Part shown: positions 61,806 to 64,000 of the stretch, in pieces | Layout: every line of letters begins with the position of its first letter | Numbering within the stretch: the stretch's first letter is position 1 | Assembly (NCBI RefSeq): GCF_015350995.1 | Contig: NZ_JADKRW010000001.1 | Span: 447,702-511,701, forward strand | Length of the DNA: 64,000 nt | Direction of reading: 5' to 3' | DNA from: Curtobacterium sp. VKM Ac-1393 | GTDB taxonomy: Bacteria; Actinomycetota; Actinomycetes; Actinomycetales; Microbacteriaceae | Notes under the pieces: generated by a model | Seen by the model: the letters and a program-made list of their open reading frames with translations, nothing else | The model's database searches: none | Told to the model about the DNA's origin: nothing | Program-made: the position numbers and the translations under genes

Positions 61806-61919
61806 GGTGGTCCGTTTCTCAGACGAGGGATGGTGCAGCACGGAAGACTCTGCATGCCCTGCAAAAAGTCTTGGTAAACGCTGAGTGACAAGTCGTCGCT
61901 GTTCAGGAACGGACCGCCG

Positions 61920-63197
61920 TCATCCCGCTGCGAGCCGCTCCACGAACCAGATCATCCCCATCACGAACACCCCGGCGGTGACCACACCCGTCACCCACAG
62001 CGAGACACGGTGCGCCTTCCGCCGCAGGAGCGACAGCGGCGGGAACACGATGACGATGATCGCGAGCTGCACCGCCTCGATGCCCACGTTGAAGATGAGC
62101 AGGGACACGAGGAGTTGCCACGAGAACGCCTCGTGGATGCCCAGCGCGCCGGCGAACCCGAGCCCGTGGATGAGTCCGAACGCGAACACCACGACCAGCC
62201 GCGTCCAGCCGGCACGGTCGAGCGAGAAGTGCCCGTGCTCGCCGACCACGAGTTCGTCGGCCTTGGACCGTCGCCGCCAGAGCCGCCACAGGTACCAGCC
62301 GGCCACCGCGGCGATCGACAGCGCGATGAGCGGTTCGACGACGATCGCGGGCGGACTGACCACTCCGAGCGCGGCGAGGATGAACGTGATGGAGTGCGCG
62401 ATCGTGAAGGCCGAAGCGGTGAAGACCACCTCGCGCAGGCGCCGTGACCCGGCGATGAGCGCGACGAGGAACAGGATGTGGTCGATCCCGGACAGCAGGT
62501 GCTCGGCGCCGAGGCGGAAGAACTCCCAGAAACGCTGCCCGGCGGACTGCTCGGTCGAGAAGGACGGCTGCGAGGCGTCGAGCGTCGCCGACCCCTGCTT
62601 CGCGTCCACGTCGTAGGTGACGATCGTCTTCGTGTCGCGGACGAAGGTCTCGCTGTCCGGGAACAGCGTCGACGTCACGACGTGCCCGGTCTGTGTCTCC
62701 GACGGCTCCGGGCAGCTGAAGTCCGCCGACACGTGGGCGTACGGCACCTCGTCCTGCAGGTCGACCGTGACGCGGTCGCCGAGCACACCCGTGCATGCCT
62801 GCCCACCCGCGCCGGTCACCGAGAACCGGTCGAACACGTACTTCGCGATCGTGTCGGTGTGGGACTCGGCGGCCGACACCATGCCGGGGAAGTCCCCGTC
62901 GTCCCACGCCGTCTGGCCCTGCGTGTGGAGGGCGTCGTCGTGTTCGCTCGTGGCGACCGACACGAGCATCAGGTCGTACTCGAGCCCGAGCTCCGCGTGG
63001 ACGACCGTCGGCTTCGTGGACGTCACCTTCGCGTAGACCACCGAGCTGAAGCCGTGCGCCGATGCCGGCGACGACCCGCCCAGCACGCCGACCACGACCA
63101 CCCCGAGCAGCAGGAGCGCGGCGACGACGCGCGCGAACGGACGACGCGGACGGGCAGGGCGGGAGCGCAGCAGCGCGACGGTGGTTCCGGAGATCAC
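61920..63197 (-). CDS. HupE/UreJ-type membrane protein
   Basis: 425 residues from a GTG at 63195-63197. An N-terminal signal or anchor (about 20-45) leads to an extracellular beta-rich domain (about 48-230). Six to seven spans form a HupE/UreJ domain with its His-rich motifs: GIDHILFLVALI, FTIAHSITFIL and GLIHGLGFAGALG. The family is often nickel- or cobalt-permease-like and linked to hydrogenase or urease, but no such genes are near. The start has no clear ribosome site, so it is uncertain; upstream open codons overlap the divergent lipoprotein gene region. Confidence 0.78.
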   Translation of the reverse strand: MISGTTVALLRSRPARPRRPFARVVAALLLLGVVVVGVLGGSSPASAHGFSSVVYAKVTSTKPTVVHAELGLEYDLMLVSVATSEHDDALHTQGQTAWDDGDFPGMVSAAESHTDTIAKYVFDRFSVTGAGGQACTGVLGDRVTVDLQDEVPYAHVSADFSCPEPSETQTGHVVTSTLFPDSETFVRDTKTIVTYDVDAKQGSATLDASQPSFSTEQSAGQRFWEFFRLGAEHLLSGIDHILFLVALIAGSRRLREVVFTASAFTIAHSITFILAALGVVSPPAIVVEPLIALSIAAVAGWYLWRLWRRRSKADELVVGEHGHFSLDRAGWTRLVVVFAFGLIHGLGFAGALGIHEAFSWQLLVSLLIFNVGIEAVQLAIIVIVFPPLSLLRRKAHRVSLWVTGVVTAGVFVMGMIWFVERLAAG

Positions 63198-63320
63198 CGA
63201 GCAGACGATGCGGCCCCCGGACGACCGGCAGGTGAACAGGTGGTGACCAGCAGCGGGCCAGGTCCCGCACAGCCACCGCGACCGGCCCGGCGGGCCACCC
63301 CGGCGTGTTTCGATGATCCG

Positions 63321-64000
63321 GTGACCCGCACCGCCCGGACGACCGCCCTGCTGACCGCCGTCGCCCTCGTCGGCGCCGGCACCGCAGTGCTGGCCGGCTG
63401 CTCGACCGGCGCAGGAGCAGGCACAGGCACCAGCAGCAGCACCGGCACCGGAGCGGGACCGTCCGCAACGGCGGGCACGCTCGGCGCGGGTTTCTCCGAC
63501 CCGACCCAGCCGCCGGCTCCCGAGGCCACCATCCACCCGCAGCCGGGTTCGTGGTCCGGGGTGCATGCTCCGGCCGACTACGACGTCGTGCTGCTGTCCG
63601 ATGCCGGCGACGCCGACGGTGCACCGACCCGCACCCTCGTCGACGCCGTGGAGTCGTGGGCGTCGGACGAGGACGTCTCCGTCACGACGGTGACGGCGAA
63701 GGACCCCGACGACCGCATCGCCGCCGTGACCCGTGCGGTCGCCGCGGAGCCCGACCTGGTCATCAGCGTCGGCAACCACATGGTCGACCCCCTCGCCGCC
63801 GTGTCACCGACGGCGCTGCACCAGCAGTTCCTGGTCGTCGGCGCCGAGGTCGCCGAGCCGACGTCGAACGTCACCGCTACCGACTGGACCGGCGGCGGCT
63901 TCCGCGGCGAGGGGCTCGGCCCGTCGAGCCACTACGACCCGTCGACCTTCACCGACGAGCGCGCCGACCGTGCGCTGCGCGCCGGCCTCGCGGCGGTCCT
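63321..64000 (+). CDS. Lipoprotein, BMP/PnrA-like binding protein (3' end cut by window)
   Basis: The GTG at 63321 opens a frame with no stop to the window edge (226 codons visible). Residues 1-26 form a lipoprotein signal with lipobox VLAGC (C27); a Gly/Ser/Thr linker (about 28-55) follows. The mature part has DLVISVGNHMVDPLAAVSPTAL and FLVVGAEV, which recall BMP/PnrA-type nucleoside-binding proteins. It is divergent from the HupE-like gene with a 123-bp gap. The assignment is moderate because the rest of the protein is outside the window. Confidence 0.65.
   Translation, partial: MTRTARTTALLTAVALVGAGTAVLAGCSTGAGAGTGTSSSTGTGAGPSATAGTLGAGFSDPTQPPAPEATIHPQPGSWSGVHAPADYDVVLLSDAGDADGAPTRTLVDAVESWASDEDVSVTTVTAKDPDDRIAAVTRAVAAEPDLVISVGNHMVDPLAAVSPTALHQQFLVVGAEVAEPTSNVTATDWTGGGFRGEGLGPSSHYDPSTFTDERADRALRAGLAAV

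Noticed and set aside
61873-61879. Pho-box-like heptamer before the phosphoesterase
   Set aside because: One GTTTACC only; a Pho box needs two spaced repeats.

Overview
The window is very G+C-rich DNA (well above 65% by eye). It has actinobacterial regulators, an Rpf/LysM wall protein, LytR-CpsA-Psr enzymes, GTG starts and many 4-bp ATGA/GTGA overlaps. Together these suggest a chromosomal stretch of an actinobacterium in the Microbacteriaceae, with Curtobacterium or a close relative as the best guess; that assignment is inference from gene content only. I see no rRNA, tRNA, CRISPR array, insertion sequence, integrase or phage gene. Both ends cut through genes.

Layout. 1-1135: truncated bulb-lectin/M23 wall protein. 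1264-5371: LysR regulator divergent from a TDT-family exporter, then a gamma-glutamyltransferase. 5379-9267: zinc alcohol dehydrogenase, DUF805 protein, OsmC peroxidase, ThrE-type exporter. 9278-13201: TetR regulator, small unknown gene, SDR dehydrogenase, secreted unknown protein, EEP hydrolase. 13237-20057: cell-envelope block with two LCP enzymes, an MMPL exporter with a GntR gene behind it and a divergent MarR gene, and an Rpf/LysM protein with a structured leader. 20360-23055: RlmC, SMP-30 lactonase-like protein, DedA. 23123-26736: FadR-type GntR with two divergent SDR genes, then MarR divergent from a zinc-independent reductase.

26846-33119 is a six-gene Mrp cation/proton antiporter operon (A-B fusion, C, D, E, F, G), every junction overlapping by 4 bp. 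33123-41435 holds two MFS transporters, two aldo/keto reductases (one lacking most of its catalytic tetrad), a DUF1801 protein, a YdcF-like membrane protein, SoxR, MarR and a PAP2 phosphatase. 41525-44943 holds a PoxB-type pyruvate:quinone oxidoreductase and an SDR/XRE pair. 45024-46581 is the most distinctive part: a two-gene AbiE-like (type IV toxin-antitoxin) module whose start codon sits inside a symmetric array of four TTTCTCA half-sites. A nucleotide-sugar-epimerase-like gene, a Dabb protein and a second SDR paralog follow.

49151-63197 is mainly secreted and envelope functions: a beta-helix GH55-like protein coupled to a GH16 endo-glucanase (a likely beta-1,3-glucan pair), a trypsin-like protease, a GT39-type mannosyltransferase, a large secreted alpha/beta hydrolase, a small membrane protein, a carboxypeptidase-regulatory-repeat protein, a purple-acid-phosphatase-like enzyme and a HupE/UreJ protein. 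A truncated lipoprotein begins at 63321.

Four copies of one near-perfect hairpin with a shared GGAGGCCCG core sit just behind plus-strand genes and are likely terminators. Several divergent regulator/target pairs carry short perfect palindromes that are good operator candidates.
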